From assembly GCF_016919245.1 (NCBI RefSeq), contig NZ_JAFEJA010000001.1, forward strand, positions 1,922,001-1,986,000: DNA of 64,000 bases, written 5' to 3'. Below are positions 39,498-50,823 of the stretch, one piece after another; position 1 is the stretch's first letter; the number at the start of each line of letters is the position of its first letter. The notes under the pieces are model-generated. The model did no database searches and was not told the DNA's origin. It was given only the letters and a program-made list of their open reading frames with translations. Source of the DNA: Streptomyces zhihengii. Its GTDB lineage: Bacteria > Actinomycetota > Actinomycetes > Streptomycetales > Streptomycetaceae. The translations under genes were made by a program, and so were the position numbers.

Positions 39498-41000
39498 TCA
39501 GTTGCCGATGGCGCGCGGGTGGTCGAAGAAGCGGTACGGGTCGTACGCCCTCTTCAGCCGCTTGAGGCGGTCGTAGTTGACGCCGTAGTAGGCGTTCTGC
39601 CAGTTGTCGAGGTACATGTCCGGGAAGTTGATGTAGGAGTGGCCCCCGGACAGCGGGTTGATCACGTTGAAGCCGGTGGTGGCCCAGCCCACGGCGGCGT
39701 TGACGTCCTCGTCGGTGGGCGAGGCGTCCGGCAGGGCGACGCCGTAGCCGATGTGGAAGAGCGCGCCGCGGTGCACGAACGCGGTGTCGGTGGGCGCCTT
39801 GTCGCCGACGGCGCCGCCGAGGCCGACGAAGCTCAGGTAGCGGGTCTGGCCGGTGCGCGGCGCCGACTCGAAGGCGGCGAGCGCGGCGGCGGTCCCGGCG
39901 GTGCCGAGCGGCTGGTCGACGATGCGGGCGCGCATCCGCTGCCACAGGGTGCGCGGGTGGGAGCCGCCCTCGGCGAGGCCGTAAACGTACTGCATGCCGT
40001 CGGCGAACGGCAGGTCGAGGACCTTGCTGGTGGCGGGGGTGGAGCCGACCAGTCCGGCGAGCTCGGCGAGGCCGGCGTCGGCCTCCTCCTTGGTGCCGTA
40101 GTAGGCGCCCTGCTGGAGGACGATCGGCGGGTTGCCGGAGCCGGCGTCCGGCTGGATCACGATGACCTGGCCGGTGCTGTTGCGCGGGGTGGTCCGGTAC
40201 CACTGCTGCCAGGTGTCGAGGAACTTCTCGGCGTCGTCCCAGCTCCAGATCTGCTCGTAGAAGACCATCCGGGGCACGGAGATGGGGCGCATCTCGACGT
40301 CGACGAGGACGCCCCAGTTGCCGCCGCCGCTGCCGCGCAGCGCCCAGAAGAGGTCGGGGTTGGAGCGCTCGGAGGCGGTGACGAGGCGGCCGTCGGCGAG
40401 GACCACCTTGGCGGAGACCATGCGGTCGGAGCCGATGCCGAAGGGGCGGCTCTGGTAGCCGACGCCGCCGCCGGAGTAGTAGCCGCCGACGCACACGTCG
40501 TGGCAGGTGCCGGTGACCATGCCCTGGCCGTACTGCTTGAGGACGCCGAGCGCCTCGATGCTCTGGGTGCCGGGGCCCACGTGGACGGTGGGCGAACCGC
40601 CGCCGGTGACGTGGTTCATGCGGCGGACGTCGAGCACCAGGCCCTCGCCGGTGGACCAGCCGGCGAAGTTGTGGCCGCCGCTGCGGGTGCGCAGTGTGAG
40701 GCTGTTGTCCTGGGCGAAGCGGACGACGGCCTGGACGTCGGCGGGGGTCTCGCCGTAGACGATGCCGGCGGGGGTGACGGCGTCGTACTCGCCGATGGCG
40801 AGCTGCTTGGAGGCGTCGTAGGCGGCGTCGCCGGGCAGCACGACATCGCCCTGGATGCGGGAGCGCAGGGCCGACCAGTCGGGGCACCGGCGCCGGCCGG
40901 CGGCCGGTGCTCCGGCGGCAGGTGCTCCGGCGGCCGCCCCGGTGGCGACCGTCGCGGCGAGGACGCCGCCGGCGCGGAGCAGATTCCTTCGATCGAGCAT
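39498..41000 (-). CDS. Tat-exported BBE-like bicovalent FAD oxidase
   Basis: A 500-residue berberine-bridge-enzyme-type oxidase. The N-terminus MLDRRNLLRAGGVLAATVATG is a twin-arginine signal followed by a hydrophobic core, so the protein should act outside the membrane. The FAD-binding domain has RTRSGGHNFAGWS (His110, 8-alpha-histidyl site) and GTCHDVCVGGYYSGGG (Cys166, 6-S-cysteinyl site); the family Gly four residues after that Cys is itself a Cys (Cys170). The BBE C-terminal motif appears as NAYYGVNYDRLKRLKRAYDPYRFF. These enzymes oxidise alcohols or form C-C/C-N bonds with O2. A late extracellular oxidation of the ansamycin is inferred. It is the first gene of the P450 operon. Confidence 0.9.
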   Translation of the reverse strand: MLDRRNLLRAGGVLAATVATGAAAGAPAAGAPAAGRRRCPDWSALRSRIQGDVVLPGDAAYDASKQLAIGEYDAVTPAGIVYGETPADVQAVVRFAQDNSLTLRTRSGGHNFAGWSTGEGLVLDVRRMNHVTGGGSPTVHVGPGTQSIEALGVLKQYGQGMVTGTCHDVCVGGYYSGGGVGYQSRPFGIGSDRMVSAKVVLADGRLVTASERSNPDLFWALRGSGGGNWGVLVDVEMRPISVPRMVFYEQIWSWDDAEKFLDTWQQWYRTTPRNSTGQVIVIQPDAGSGNPPIVLQQGAYYGTKEEADAGLAELAGLVGSTPATSKVLDLPFADGMQYVYGLAEGGSHPRTLWQRMRARIVDQPLGTAGTAAALAAFESAPRTGQTRYLSFVGLGGAVGDKAPTDTAFVHRGALFHIGYGVALPDASPTDEDVNAAVGWATTGFNVINPLSGGHSYINFPDMYLDNWQNAYYGVNYDRLKRLKRAYDPYRFFDHPRAIGN

Positions 41001-41107
41001 GGTTGCTTCCTCCGGAGATGGTGTCGTGCTGTCACTTGCACGCGTCGTCGAATGCGCACGTCGTCGGATGGGCGGTCGGATGTGCACGTTGTCGGATGTG
41101 CGCGAGA

Positions 41108-41153
41108 ACCGTATTCGGCGGCGGATCCGGCCGTATTCCCCTAGCACCCCCCT
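41108..41153 (-). promoter_or_regulatory. Shared G-box operator C and -10 for the oxidase-P450 operon
   Basis: On the minus strand AGGGGGGTGCTAGGGGA (41153-41137) is followed 23 nt later by TACGGT (41113-41108), a -10-like hexamer. Transcription would begin about 100 nt before the oxidase ATG. The layout matches operators A and D. Confidence 0.62.
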
Positions 41154-41266
41154 CAGTTCGCCTCCCGCGACACCCTCCGCGAATTCAGGGTTTTCGCGGG
41201 ATGGCCTGTTCCGTACGCTCTGGGCGCCGGGGAATTCCCCCGCCTCGCCAGCGAAGGAGATCGGCC

Positions 41267-42529
41267 GTGCCCGCAACCGTTCCGAGTGTGGACACCGATC
41301 CGCACATACGTGGCCGCAGCAAGCTTCCGTCCCTCACGGGCATGCGGTTCTTCGCCGCTCTTCTGGTGTTCTTCATCCACGCGCTCCAGCCGATCGGGCC
41401 GGTCGACCCCACGGGTCCGGTGAATCCGTTCGCGGACCAGGACATCGCGCAAGGGCTGCTGGAATTCTTCGCACCCGCCGGTTATCTGGGGGTGTCGTTC
41501 TTCTTTCTGCTGAGCGGATTCGTCATCACCTGGTCGGTGAAGCCGGGTGAAAGGCTGACGGCCTACTGGCGCCGGCGCGTCGTGAAGATCTTCCCGAACC
41601 ACATCGTGATGTGGGCCGCGGCGATGATTCTCTTCGCGTCCGCCTACACTCCGGTGAGCACCTGGCTGCCGAATCTTTTCCTGGTGAATTCCTGGATCAA
41701 CAAGTTCGATGTCCAGATGAGTGTGAACGCGCCGGCCTGGTCGCTCTGTGCCGAGCTGCTGTTCTATCTGGCGTTCCCGCTGCTGCTGCTCGGTGTGCGG
41801 CGGATCCGGGCGAGCCGGCTGTGGTGGTGGGCGGCGGGTGCCGCGCTGTCGACGGTCGGTGTGGCGCTGGTGACGACGTATCTGATCCCGGACACCCCCC
41901 GTTCGCCGATGATCCCGATCTCGACGACGCAGATGTGGTTCAACTACACCTTCCCGCCGATGCGGATGTTCGAGTTCCTGCTGGGCATGCTGCTGGCGCG
42001 GATCGTGATGGCGGGACGCTGGCCGCGGATCGGTGTCGTGCCGGTGCTGGGGCTGCTCGCGGCCGGGTACGCCGCGGCGATGTACGCGCCAGCGCCGTAC
42101 AACTTCGTCTCCGTCACGGTGGTGCCGTTCGGTGTCGCCATCGCGGCCGCCGCGTCCGCCGACGTCCGCGGGGTGAAGACGTACCTGGACGGTCCGGTCA
42201 TGCAGTGGCTGGGCAATGTCTCCTTCGGGTTCTACCTGTGCCAGGGCGTGGTCATCTTCTGGGGCCGGCAGGCCCTGCTGGGCAACGGGACGTACAGCAC
42301 CCCGGTGGCCGTCCTGGTGATGGCGGGGATGTTCGTGGCGACGCTGCTCGCGGGCTGGTTCCTCTACGCCTGTGTGGAGACCCCGGCGATGAAGCTGTGG
42401 AGCAGGCCGCGCAAGCGGGCCGGCGCGGTGCCTCCGGTGCCCGCCGCGGCCCCCGCGGAGCCGGTCGCGGCCCCGGCCGCCGAGCCGGTCGCGACGGTGT
42501 CGGCCGGCGGCGCCCCGGCGCGCCCCTGA
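41267..42529 (+). CDS. Membrane O-acyltransferase (acyltransferase 3 family, Asm19-like)
   Basis: A 420-residue acyltransferase-3 protein. It opens SLTGMRFFAALLVFFIHAL, where the Arg and His match the family's conserved pair, and continues FLLSGFVITW and SLCAELLFYLAFPLLLLGVRRI. About ten membrane segments are apparent, ending in a Pro/Ala-rich cytoplasmic tail. Relatives acylate sugars or macrolide and ansamycin hydroxyls; Asm19 esterifies C-3 of ansamitocin. Esterification of the hydroxyl left by module 1 or by the P450 is a reasonable guess. The GTG at 41267 has GAAGGAGA six nt upstream. It diverges from the oxidase operon and is followed by a strong hairpin. Confidence 0.85.
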   Translation: MPATVPSVDTDPHIRGRSKLPSLTGMRFFAALLVFFIHALQPIGPVDPTGPVNPFADQDIAQGLLEFFAPAGYLGVSFFFLLSGFVITWSVKPGERLTAYWRRRVVKIFPNHIVMWAAAMILFASAYTPVSTWLPNLFLVNSWINKFDVQMSVNAPAWSLCAELLFYLAFPLLLLGVRRIRASRLWWWAAGAALSTVGVALVTTYLIPDTPRSPMIPISTTQMWFNYTFPPMRMFEFLLGMLLARIVMAGRWPRIGVVPVLGLLAAGYAAAMYAPAPYNFVSVTVVPFGVAIAAAASADVRGVKTYLDGPVMQWLGNVSFGFYLCQGVVIFWGRQALLGNGTYSTPVAVLVMAGMFVATLLAGWFLYACVETPAMKLWSRPRKRAGAVPPVPAAAPAEPVAAPAAEPVATVSAGGAPARP

Positions 42530-42608
42530 AAGCCGCCCGTGCCCGCACATCCCCCGCCGGGCACGGGTGAGGCGGTCCGTCCGGGTGTGGTGCGGCGGAC
42601 GGGCCGCC

Positions 42609-42649
42609 GGCGCCCGGTGGATGCGGAAGGCCCGCATCCACCGGGCGCC
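42609..42649. terminator. 18-bp hairpin between convergent acyltransferase and rifH genes
   Basis: Arms 42609-42626 and 42632-42649 pair perfectly around AAGGC. It serves both the plus-strand acyltransferase gene and the minus-strand rifH gene. Confidence 0.85.
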
Positions 42650-42658
42650 TTCCGCTGT

Positions 42659-45005
<2,347 letters not shown>

Positions 45006-45077
45006 CGTTGCCTCCCTGTTCGCCCTGGCCGCGGCGGTGCGCCGGGGCGCCGGGCGCCGGGCCCCGCATCGCCGACG

Positions 45078-45123
45078 ACACTAGGCGGGCCACGGCCGGG
45101 CGGGCATCCCCTCAGACCCCCCT
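45078..45123 (-). promoter_or_regulatory. Shared G-box operator D and -10 for rifI-rifH
   Basis: On the minus strand AGGGGGGTCTGAGGGGA (45123-45107) is followed 23 nt later by TAGTGT (45083-45078). The start of transcription would lie about 65 nt before the rifI GTG. Spacing is the same as in operator C. Confidence 0.65.
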
Positions 45124-45247
45124 GTGTGGGCGCCGCCCGGCCGATAAATCATGACGATTCGGGGCTAACAGCCCATTGACCTGCCGCCGGGACGGGCGTT
45201 CCATGGACATAAAGGACAGATAAGGCTGCGACAGGAGGCGGCCCGCC

Positions 45248-45697
45248 ATGACCACCCGTTCCGACATTTCCCAGCACCCGGACCTCGCGGAGATGCGCTC
45301 CCGCTTCGAGCGCGCGACGTCCAACCCCGCGGCCCAGGGCGTCGAGGCCCTGGCCCTGCTCACCGGCGTCTACCTGGCGGCGTCGCCGTGGATAGCGGGC
45401 TTCAGCGGGCTGACCGGTCTCGCTGTGACCAACCTGATCCTCGGCATCGCCTACTGCGTCTGCATGAGCGGCTTCGCGTCGGCGTACGAGCGCACCCATG
45501 CCATGGCGTGGGCGGCCTGCGCCATCGGCGCGTTCACGATCGTCTCCCCGTGGGTCGTCTCGGGCGACGTGTCCACCACGCGCACGGTCGTCAACAACGT
45601 GATCGTCGGAGCCGTCGCCCTGCTCTGCGGTCTCGCGATGGCCGCCGGCGGCCGCGGCGGGCGCAAGCCGACCATCGGCCCCTCGTCGATGAGCTGA
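45248..45697 (+). CDS. SPW-repeat integral membrane protein
   Basis: A 149-residue membrane protein with two SPW motifs, YLAASPWIAGF and FTIVSPWVVSG, each at the edge of a hydrophobic segment. About four membrane helices are apparent (ALALLTGVYLAA, AVTNLILGIAYCVCMSGF, AWAACAIGAFTIV, NNVIVGAVALLCGLAMAA). SPW proteins are common in Streptomyces and their function is unknown to me. The ATG at 45248 follows GACAGGAGGCGGCCCGCC, with AGGAGG about nine nt upstream. It is a single gene marking the right edge of the ansamycin region. Confidence 0.85.
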   Translation: MTTRSDISQHPDLAEMRSRFERATSNPAAQGVEALALLTGVYLAASPWIAGFSGLTGLAVTNLILGIAYCVCMSGFASAYERTHAMAWAACAIGAFTIVSPWVVSGDVSTTRTVVNNVIVGAVALLCGLAMAAGGRGGRKPTIGPSSMS

Positions 45698-45719
45698 GCC
45701 ACCCCCGCGCGGCGTCGCG

Positions 45720-45769
45720 CCGCTCCGGACGGGGGCCCCGGCACCTGCCGGGGCCCCCGTCCGGAGCGG
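45720..45769. terminator. 24-bp perfect hairpin between convergent SPW and MFS genes
   Basis: Arms 45720-45743 and 45746-45769 are fully complementary around CC. This is the longest hairpin in the window. It ends seven nt before the MFS stop. Confidence 0.88.
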
Positions 45770-45775
45770 TCGCGG

Positions 45776-47323
45776 TCAGGGCGCCGGCATCCCGCCGCCG
45801 CCCTTGAGGCGTTCCAGGTCGTCGGCGCGGACCTTGATCGCGAACAGCGCGATGACGGCGGCGACCACGGCGAAGATCGCCGCCGCGACGAAGGCCGCCG
45901 AGACGCCGGCGGTCAGCACCTCGTACGACCACGGCGGCGGCAGCTGCCCGCTGCGCTCGAACCGCAGGCGCTCCGCGGGGCTCGCCTGCGCGAGGAAGGC
46001 CGGGATCTGCTGGTTCAGCTCGCGGGTGGTGGCGGCGCCGGAGACCGTGACCAGGATGGAGAGCCCCAGCGAGCCGCCGACCTGCTGCGTGGCGTTGAGC
46101 AGCCCGGAGGCGGCGCCCGATTCGTGCACCGGCACCCGGGACAGCGCCATCAGGGTCAGCGAGACGAAGAGCATGCCCATGCCGAGGCTGAAGACCAGCA
46201 TCGGCCCCAGGATGCTGCCCGCGTAGGTGGAGTCGACGTCCGTCATCGTCAGCCAGCCGAGCCCCGCCGCGGCCAGCAGCGCGCCCGTCACCATGAAGGG
46301 TTTGGGCCCGTAGCGCGGCAGGAGCTGCGAGGCGAGGCCGGCTCCGATCGCGATCACGGCGCTGACCGGCAGGAACGCCACCCCGGCCTGGATCGGGCTG
46401 AAGCCGAGGACGTTCTGCACGAAGAGGGTCAGGAAGAAGAACATGCCGAACATCGCCGCGGCGAGGCAGAGCATGATGCCGTACGTGCCCGCGCGGTTGC
46501 GGTCGGCGAACATGTGCAGCGGGGTGATCGGCTGCTTCGAGCGCCGTTCGACGGTGATGAAGAGGCTCAGCAGGATCACCGCGGCGGCGAAGGAGGCGAG
46601 GGTCAGCGGATCCCGCCAGCCGTCCTGTCCGGCCCGGATGAATCCGTAGACCAGTGAGGCCATGCCCAGGGTCGAGGTCAGCGCGCCGAGGACGTCGAAG
46701 TTGCCCGGATGGCGCTCGGACTCCTTGATGAAGCGCGGTGTGGCGGCGGCGATCAGCAGCCCGATGGGCACGTTGACGAAGAGCACCCAGCGCCAGTCCA
46801 GCCACTCGACGAGCACCCCGCCCGCCAGTAGCCCGATCGCGCCGCCGCCCGCCGAGACGGCCGCGAACACACCGAAGGCCCGGTTGCGCTCCGGGCCCTC
46901 CTTGAACGTGGTGGTGATCAGGGCCAGCGAGGTCGGCGAGGCGATGGCGCCGCCGACGCCCTGGAGGGCGCGGGCGCCGAGGAGCTGGCCGCTGTTCTGC
47001 GCGAGGCCGCCCAGCAGGGAGGCCAGCACGAACAGCAGCACACCGAAGATGAATACCCGCCGTCTGCCGAGGATGTCGCCGGCGCGTCCGCCGAGCAGCA
47101 GCAGCCCGCCGAAGGTCAGTGTGTAGGCGCTGACCACCCAGGACAGGGTGGTGGTGGAGAAGCCCAGATCGCTCTGGATGTGGGGCAGGGCGATGTTCAC
47201 GATGGTGATGTCGAGGACCACCATGAGCTGACAGGAGGCGAGGACCAGCAGCGCCATCCCGTGTCCGCCGCCCTTGCCGGGGGCGCTGTCCTGAGCGGTT
47301 GTCGCGGGCTGCGGGGTCGTCAT
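45776..47323 (-). CDS. MFS drug exporter, DHA2 (EmrB/QacA) family
   Basis: A 515-residue 14-TM transporter. The family motif LDITIVNIALPHIQSDLGF is in helix 1, then SWVVSAYTLTFGGLLLLGGRAGDILGRRR, and GARALQGVGGAIASPTSLAL. A long loop before the last helix holds RELNQQIPAFLAQASPAERLRFERSGQ. The ATG at 47323 is chosen with AGGG six nt upstream; a longer frame to 47350 lacks support. Substrates cannot be read from sequence. It stands alone between a terminator and the aminobenzoate locus and may belong to neither neighbouring pathway, although a second exporter for the ansamycin is possible. Confidence 0.88.
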   Translation of the reverse strand: MTTPQPATTAQDSAPGKGGGHGMALLVLASCQLMVVLDITIVNIALPHIQSDLGFSTTTLSWVVSAYTLTFGGLLLLGGRAGDILGRRRVFIFGVLLFVLASLLGGLAQNSGQLLGARALQGVGGAIASPTSLALITTTFKEGPERNRAFGVFAAVSAGGGAIGLLAGGVLVEWLDWRWVLFVNVPIGLLIAAATPRFIKESERHPGNFDVLGALTSTLGMASLVYGFIRAGQDGWRDPLTLASFAAAVILLSLFITVERRSKQPITPLHMFADRNRAGTYGIMLCLAAAMFGMFFFLTLFVQNVLGFSPIQAGVAFLPVSAVIAIGAGLASQLLPRYGPKPFMVTGALLAAAGLGWLTMTDVDSTYAGSILGPMLVFSLGMGMLFVSLTLMALSRVPVHESGAASGLLNATQQVGGSLGLSILVTVSGAATTRELNQQIPAFLAQASPAERLRFERSGQLPPPWSYEVLTAGVSAAFVAAAIFAVVAAVIALFAIKVRADDLERLKGGGGMPAP

Positions 47324-47442
47324 GAGCACCCTGCCTCGGTGGCCGGACATCCCCTGCCGCGGGCGTCACCCCTACGGCAGGTTTGCGGACGGGACCGTCC
47401 ACTGTTCGACGTTAAGCCCGCCCCCCGGGCGTCACCACTCGA

Positions 47443-47841
47443 TCAGGGGAGCACCGCCGTCCCGTCGACCTCGACGAGGCACTCCTCGTCCCACAGCCGG
47501 ACCACGCCGATCACCGCCATCGCCGGGTAGTCACGGCCCGCCACCCGGCGCCAGACGCGGCCCAGTTCGGCGGCGTGGGCCCGGTAGTCGGCCACGTCGG
47601 TGGCGTAGACGGTGACCCTCGCCAGGTCGTGGGGCGTCCCGCCGGCCGACGCGAGGGCGGTGAGGAGGTTGGTGAGGGCCAGTTCGAACTGTTCCGGCAG
47701 CGTGCCGCCGACGACCTTGCCCTCGCCGTCCAGGGCCGTCTGGCCGGCGAGGAACACCAGCCGGGAGCCGGTGGCGGTGACCGCGTGGGAGAACCCGGCG
47801 GGCGGCGCGAGCTCCGCCGGGTTGTGCCGGTGCAGACTCAT
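47443..47841 (-). CDS. RidA (YjgF/YER057c/UK114) family protein
   Basis: A 132-residue trimeric-fold RidA protein: SRLVFLAGQTALDGEGKVVGG, FELALTNLLTALASAGGTPHDLARVTVYATD, then YPAMAVIGVVRLWDEECLVEVDGTAVLP. The Arg in VVRLW is at the position of the conserved substrate-binding Arg. RidA proteins hydrolyse reactive enamines or imines; here it may deaminate an enamine or imine intermediate from 2-aminobenzoyl-CoA breakdown. The ATG overlaps the stop of the acyl-CoA dehydrogenase gene (ATGA), so the two are coupled. A 119-bp gap separates it from the MFS start downstream. Confidence 0.88.
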   Translation of the reverse strand: MSLHRHNPAELAPPAGFSHAVTATGSRLVFLAGQTALDGEGKVVGGTLPEQFELALTNLLTALASAGGTPHDLARVTVYATDVADYRAHAAELGRVWRRVAGRDYPAMAVIGVVRLWDEECLVEVDGTAVLP

Positions 47842-48977
47842 CCGGTGGCCTCCTCGGCACGCGCGTGCCGCGCGTACAGCTCCTTGGCGACGATGGTGCG
47901 CTGGACCTCGGTGGCGCCCTCGTAGATCCGCGGGGCGCGCACCTCGCGGTAGAGGTGTTCGAGCAGGTGGCCGCGTTGCAGCGCGCGGGCGCCGTGCAAC
48001 TGGACGGCGGCGTCCACCACGTACTGGGCGGTCTCGGTGGCCAGCAGCTTCGCCATCGCGGCCCGCCGCGGCACGCCCTCCCGCCCCTCGTCGTACGCGC
48101 AGGCCGCCGCGTACACCATCAGCCGGGCGGCCTCGGTGCGGGTGGCCATCTCCGCCACGGTGTGGGCGACCGACTGGAGGTCCTTCAGCGGGGCCCCGAA
48201 GGCGGTCCGGGCCGCGGTGTGCGCCAGGGCGGCGTCGAGGGCCGCCTGCGCCATGCCCACGGCGAAGGCGCCGACGCTGGGGCGGAAGCGGTTGAGCGTG
48301 TCCATCGCCACCCCGAAGCCGCGGTCCGGCTCGCCGAGCACGTCGTCGGCGGTCACCGGCACTCCGTCGAAGGCCAGTGCCCCGATGGGGTGGGGCGACA
48401 GCATGTCGAGCGGTGTGCCGGTCAGGCCGGGGCGGTCGGCGGGGACGAGGAAGGCGGTCACGCCCCGGGCGCCCGCCCCTTCGGTCGTCCGGGCGAAGAC
48501 CGAGTAGAAGTCGGCCTCGGGGGCGTTGGAGATCCAGCACTTCTCCCCGCTGAGCCGCCAGCCACGGCCGTCGGGGGCGGCCGTGAGGGCGAGTGCCGCC
48601 GCGTCGGACCCGGCGCCGGGCTCGCTGAGCGCGAAGGCCGCGACCGCGCGGCCCGCGATCACCTCGGGCAGCCAGCGCGCCCGTTGGGCGTCGGTGCCCG
48701 CGCGGAGCACCGGCGAGGCGCCGAGGCCCTGGAGCGCGAGCGCCGTCTCGGCCTCCGTGCAGCCGTGGGCCAGGGATTCGCGCAGCAGGCACAGTTCGAG
48801 CGAACCGGAGGCGAACAGGCGCTTCAGCAGGCCGAGTTCACCGAGGGCGGCGACCAGCGGGCGGTTGAGGCGGCCGGGCGGGCCCTGCTCGGCGAGCGGC
48901 CGCAACCGGTCGCGGGCCAGGTCGCGCAGCTCGGCGCACCAGGCGGTCTGTACCGGATCGAGTGAGAATGCGGGCAT
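47838..48977 (-). CDS. Acyl-CoA dehydrogenase family protein of aminobenzoate locus
   Basis: A 379-residue acyl-CoA dehydrogenase. It has AFALSEPGAGSDAAAL, KCWISNA (flavin-side strand), RPSVGAFAVGMAQAALDAAL, QLHGARALQRGHLLEHLYREVRAPRIYEGATEVQ with the usual catalytic Glu in YEG, and a typical C-terminus. It would oxidise a CoA thioester, giving electrons to ETF. In aminobenzoyl-CoA pathways a dehydrogenase acts after ring reduction or ring opening; the exact substrate is inferred from neighbours. The ATG at 48977 diverges from the CoA ligase gene across 225 bp containing the shared dyad element. It is coupled to the RidA gene. Confidence 0.87.
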   Translation of the reverse strand: MPAFSLDPVQTAWCAELRDLARDRLRPLAEQGPPGRLNRPLVAALGELGLLKRLFASGSLELCLLRESLAHGCTEAETALALQGLGASPVLRAGTDAQRARWLPEVIAGRAVAAFALSEPGAGSDAAALALTAAPDGRGWRLSGEKCWISNAPEADFYSVFARTTEGAGARGVTAFLVPADRPGLTGTPLDMLSPHPIGALAFDGVPVTADDVLGEPDRGFGVAMDTLNRFRPSVGAFAVGMAQAALDAALAHTAARTAFGAPLKDLQSVAHTVAEMATRTEAARLMVYAAACAYDEGREGVPRRAAMAKLLATETAQYVVDAAVQLHGARALQRGHLLEHLYREVRAPRIYEGATEVQRTIVAKELYARHARAEEATG

Positions 48978-49099
48978 TCACGCCCTCGCTTCCGACGGTC
49001 GGGGGCCGGGCTCCGAGGCGGTGCGGTGGGTCGAGGCGGCAGATGTCCGGACGGCCGGGCACCCGGGGACGGCGGGCTCAGCCGCACCCGTACGGAGAG

Positions 49100-49139
49100 T
49101 ATCGCGCACTGTTGACTGTCGTCACCATCACGATACGCT
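49100..49139. promoter_or_regulatory. Shared 26-bp PaaX-type operator overlapping divergent promoters
   Basis: The element 49100-49125 begins TATCGCGCACT and ends with the dyad TGAC-TGTC-GTCA plus C. It matches 55442-55417 (minus strand) at 21 of 26 positions. It overlaps a plus-strand promoter candidate, TTGACT (49112-49117), 16 nt, TACGCT (49134-49139), for the ligase gene. On the minus strand GATACT (49103-49098) can serve the dehydrogenase. Binding by the PaaX-like protein at 50824 is inferred. Confidence 0.65.
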
Positions 49140-49202
49140 CGTCCGGCGTCCCCCTCATGGCGGGGGCCGATTCGCGACCCCACCACAGCCAGGGGGCGAA
49201 CC

Positions 49203-50819
49203 ATGGAGCTGACACCCTCGGCCCACCTCGACACCTTCGCGCGCGATCATCTGCCACCCCCCGGCGAATGGCCGGACCTGCTCCTCGACCTGCCGGCGCT
49301 CCGCTATCCCGAGCGGCTGAACTGCGCCGCCGAGCTGCTGGACACCACCGTCGCCCGCCACGGCCCCGCCCGGCCGGCGCTGCGCACCGGCGGCGGCGAG
49401 AGCTGGACCTACGGGGAGCTGCGCGAACGGGTGGACCGCATCGCGCACGTGCTCACCGACGGCCTCGGGGTGGTGCCGGGCAACCGGGTGCTGCTGCGCG
49501 GACCGACCACCCCTCATCTGGTGGCCTGCTGGCTCGCCGTGCTCAAGGCCGGGGCCGTCGCGGTCACGGTCCTGGCCCAGCAGCGGGCCGGGGAGCTGGC
49601 CACGATCTGCGCCATCGCGGAGGTCCGGCACGCCCTGTGCGACGTCCGCTCGGTGGACGAGCTGGTCAAGGCGGGCGTCCCGGGGCTCGGGATCACGGAG
49701 TACGGCGGCGCGGGGCCGGACGACCTGCTGCGCCTCGCCGCGCGGGCCTCCGGGGAGCCGTACCCGGCGGTGGCCACGGCCGCCGACGACGTCGCGCTGA
49801 TCGCGTTCACCTCGGGCACGACGGGACGCCCCAAGGGGTGCATGCACTTCCACCGGGACGTGCTCGCCGTCGCCGACACCTTCTCGGCCCAGGTGCTGCG
49901 TCCCCGGCCGGACGACCTGTTCGCGGGCAGCCCCCCGCTGGGCTTCACCTTCGGCCTCGGCGGGCTCGTCCTCTTCCCCCTGCGCGCGGGCGCCTCGGCC
50001 CTGCTGCTGGAGCAGGCCGGACCCCACCAGCTCCTGCCGGCCGTCGCCGAGCACCGGGTGTCGGTGCTGTTCACCGCGCCGACCGCCTACCGCGTGATGC
50101 TCGACCACCTCGACGGGCACGACCTCCGCTCGCTGCGGCGCTGCGTCTCGGCCGGCGAGAACCTGCCCGCGGCCACCTGGCGGCAGTGGCACGAGCGCAC
50201 CGGGCAGCGGATCATCAACGGCATCGGCGCGACCGAGCTGCTGCACATCTTCATCTCCGCGGCGGACGAGGACATCCGGCCCGGCACCACCGGCCTGCCG
50301 GTCCCCGGCTGGCAGGCGCGGGTGGTCGGCCCGGACGGCCGCCCGGTGCCCGACGGCGAACCGGGCCTGCTCGCCGTGCGCGGCCCGGTCGGCTGCCGCT
50401 ACCTCGCCGACCCCCGCCAGCGCGCGTACGTGCGCGACGGCTGGAACCTGACCGGCGACACCTATGTGCGCGAGCCGGACGGCCGCTTCCGCTACGTCGC
50501 CCGGGCCGACGACATGATCATCTCGGCGGGCTACAACATCGCGGGCCCGGAGGTGGAGGACGCCCTGCTCCACCACCCCGACGTGGCCGAGGCGGCGGTC
50601 GTCGGACACGACGACGAGCTGCGCGGGCAGATCGTCGTCGCCTACGTCGTGCTGCGCGACCGGGTGCCGGGCGGCCCGGACACGGCGGAGGCGCTCACCG
50701 AGGCGGTCAAGGAGCGGCTCGCCCCCTACAAGTGCCCCCGCCGGATCGTCTTCCTGGACGCCCTGCCGCGTACACCCACCGGCAAGCTGCAACGCTTCCG
50801 CCTGCGAGCTCTAGAGTGA
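49203..50819 (+). CDS. Benzoate/2-aminobenzoate-CoA ligase family enzyme
   Basis: A 538-residue ANL-superfamily ligase. It has LIAFTSGTTGRPKGCMHFH (P-loop), NGIGATELLHIFISA (A5), GWNLTGDTYVREPDGRFRYVARADDMIISAGYNIAGPEVE (A7-A8 hinge) and PRTPTGKLQRFRLR with the catalytic Lys. The GATELLHIF segment and overall length are typical of benzoate-type CoA ligases. It should make the aryl-CoA thioester for the monooxygenase/reductase encoded nearby, so 2-aminobenzoate is the likely acid. The ATG at 49203 follows AGGGGGC. The regulator gene begins four nt past its stop. Confidence 0.88.
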   Translation: MELTPSAHLDTFARDHLPPPGEWPDLLLDLPALRYPERLNCAAELLDTTVARHGPARPALRTGGGESWTYGELRERVDRIAHVLTDGLGVVPGNRVLLRGPTTPHLVACWLAVLKAGAVAVTVLAQQRAGELATICAIAEVRHALCDVRSVDELVKAGVPGLGITEYGGAGPDDLLRLAARASGEPYPAVATAADDVALIAFTSGTTGRPKGCMHFHRDVLAVADTFSAQVLRPRPDDLFAGSPPLGFTFGLGGLVLFPLRAGASALLLEQAGPHQLLPAVAEHRVSVLFTAPTAYRVMLDHLDGHDLRSLRRCVSAGENLPAATWRQWHERTGQRIINGIGATELLHIFISAADEDIRPGTTGLPVPGWQARVVGPDGRPVPDGEPGLLAVRGPVGCRYLADPRQRAYVRDGWNLTGDTYVREPDGRFRYVARADDMIISAGYNIAGPEVEDALLHHPDVAEAAVVGHDDELRGQIVVAYVVLRDRVPGGPDTAEALTEAVKERLAPYKCPRRIVFLDALPRTPTGKLQRFRLRALE

Positions 50820-50823
50820 TCGC

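Noticed and set aside
45776..47323. Second MFS gene as part of the ansamycin cluster
   Set aside because: It lies beyond the last AHBA genes, has no G-box element and is isolated by a strong terminator; membership cannot be supported.
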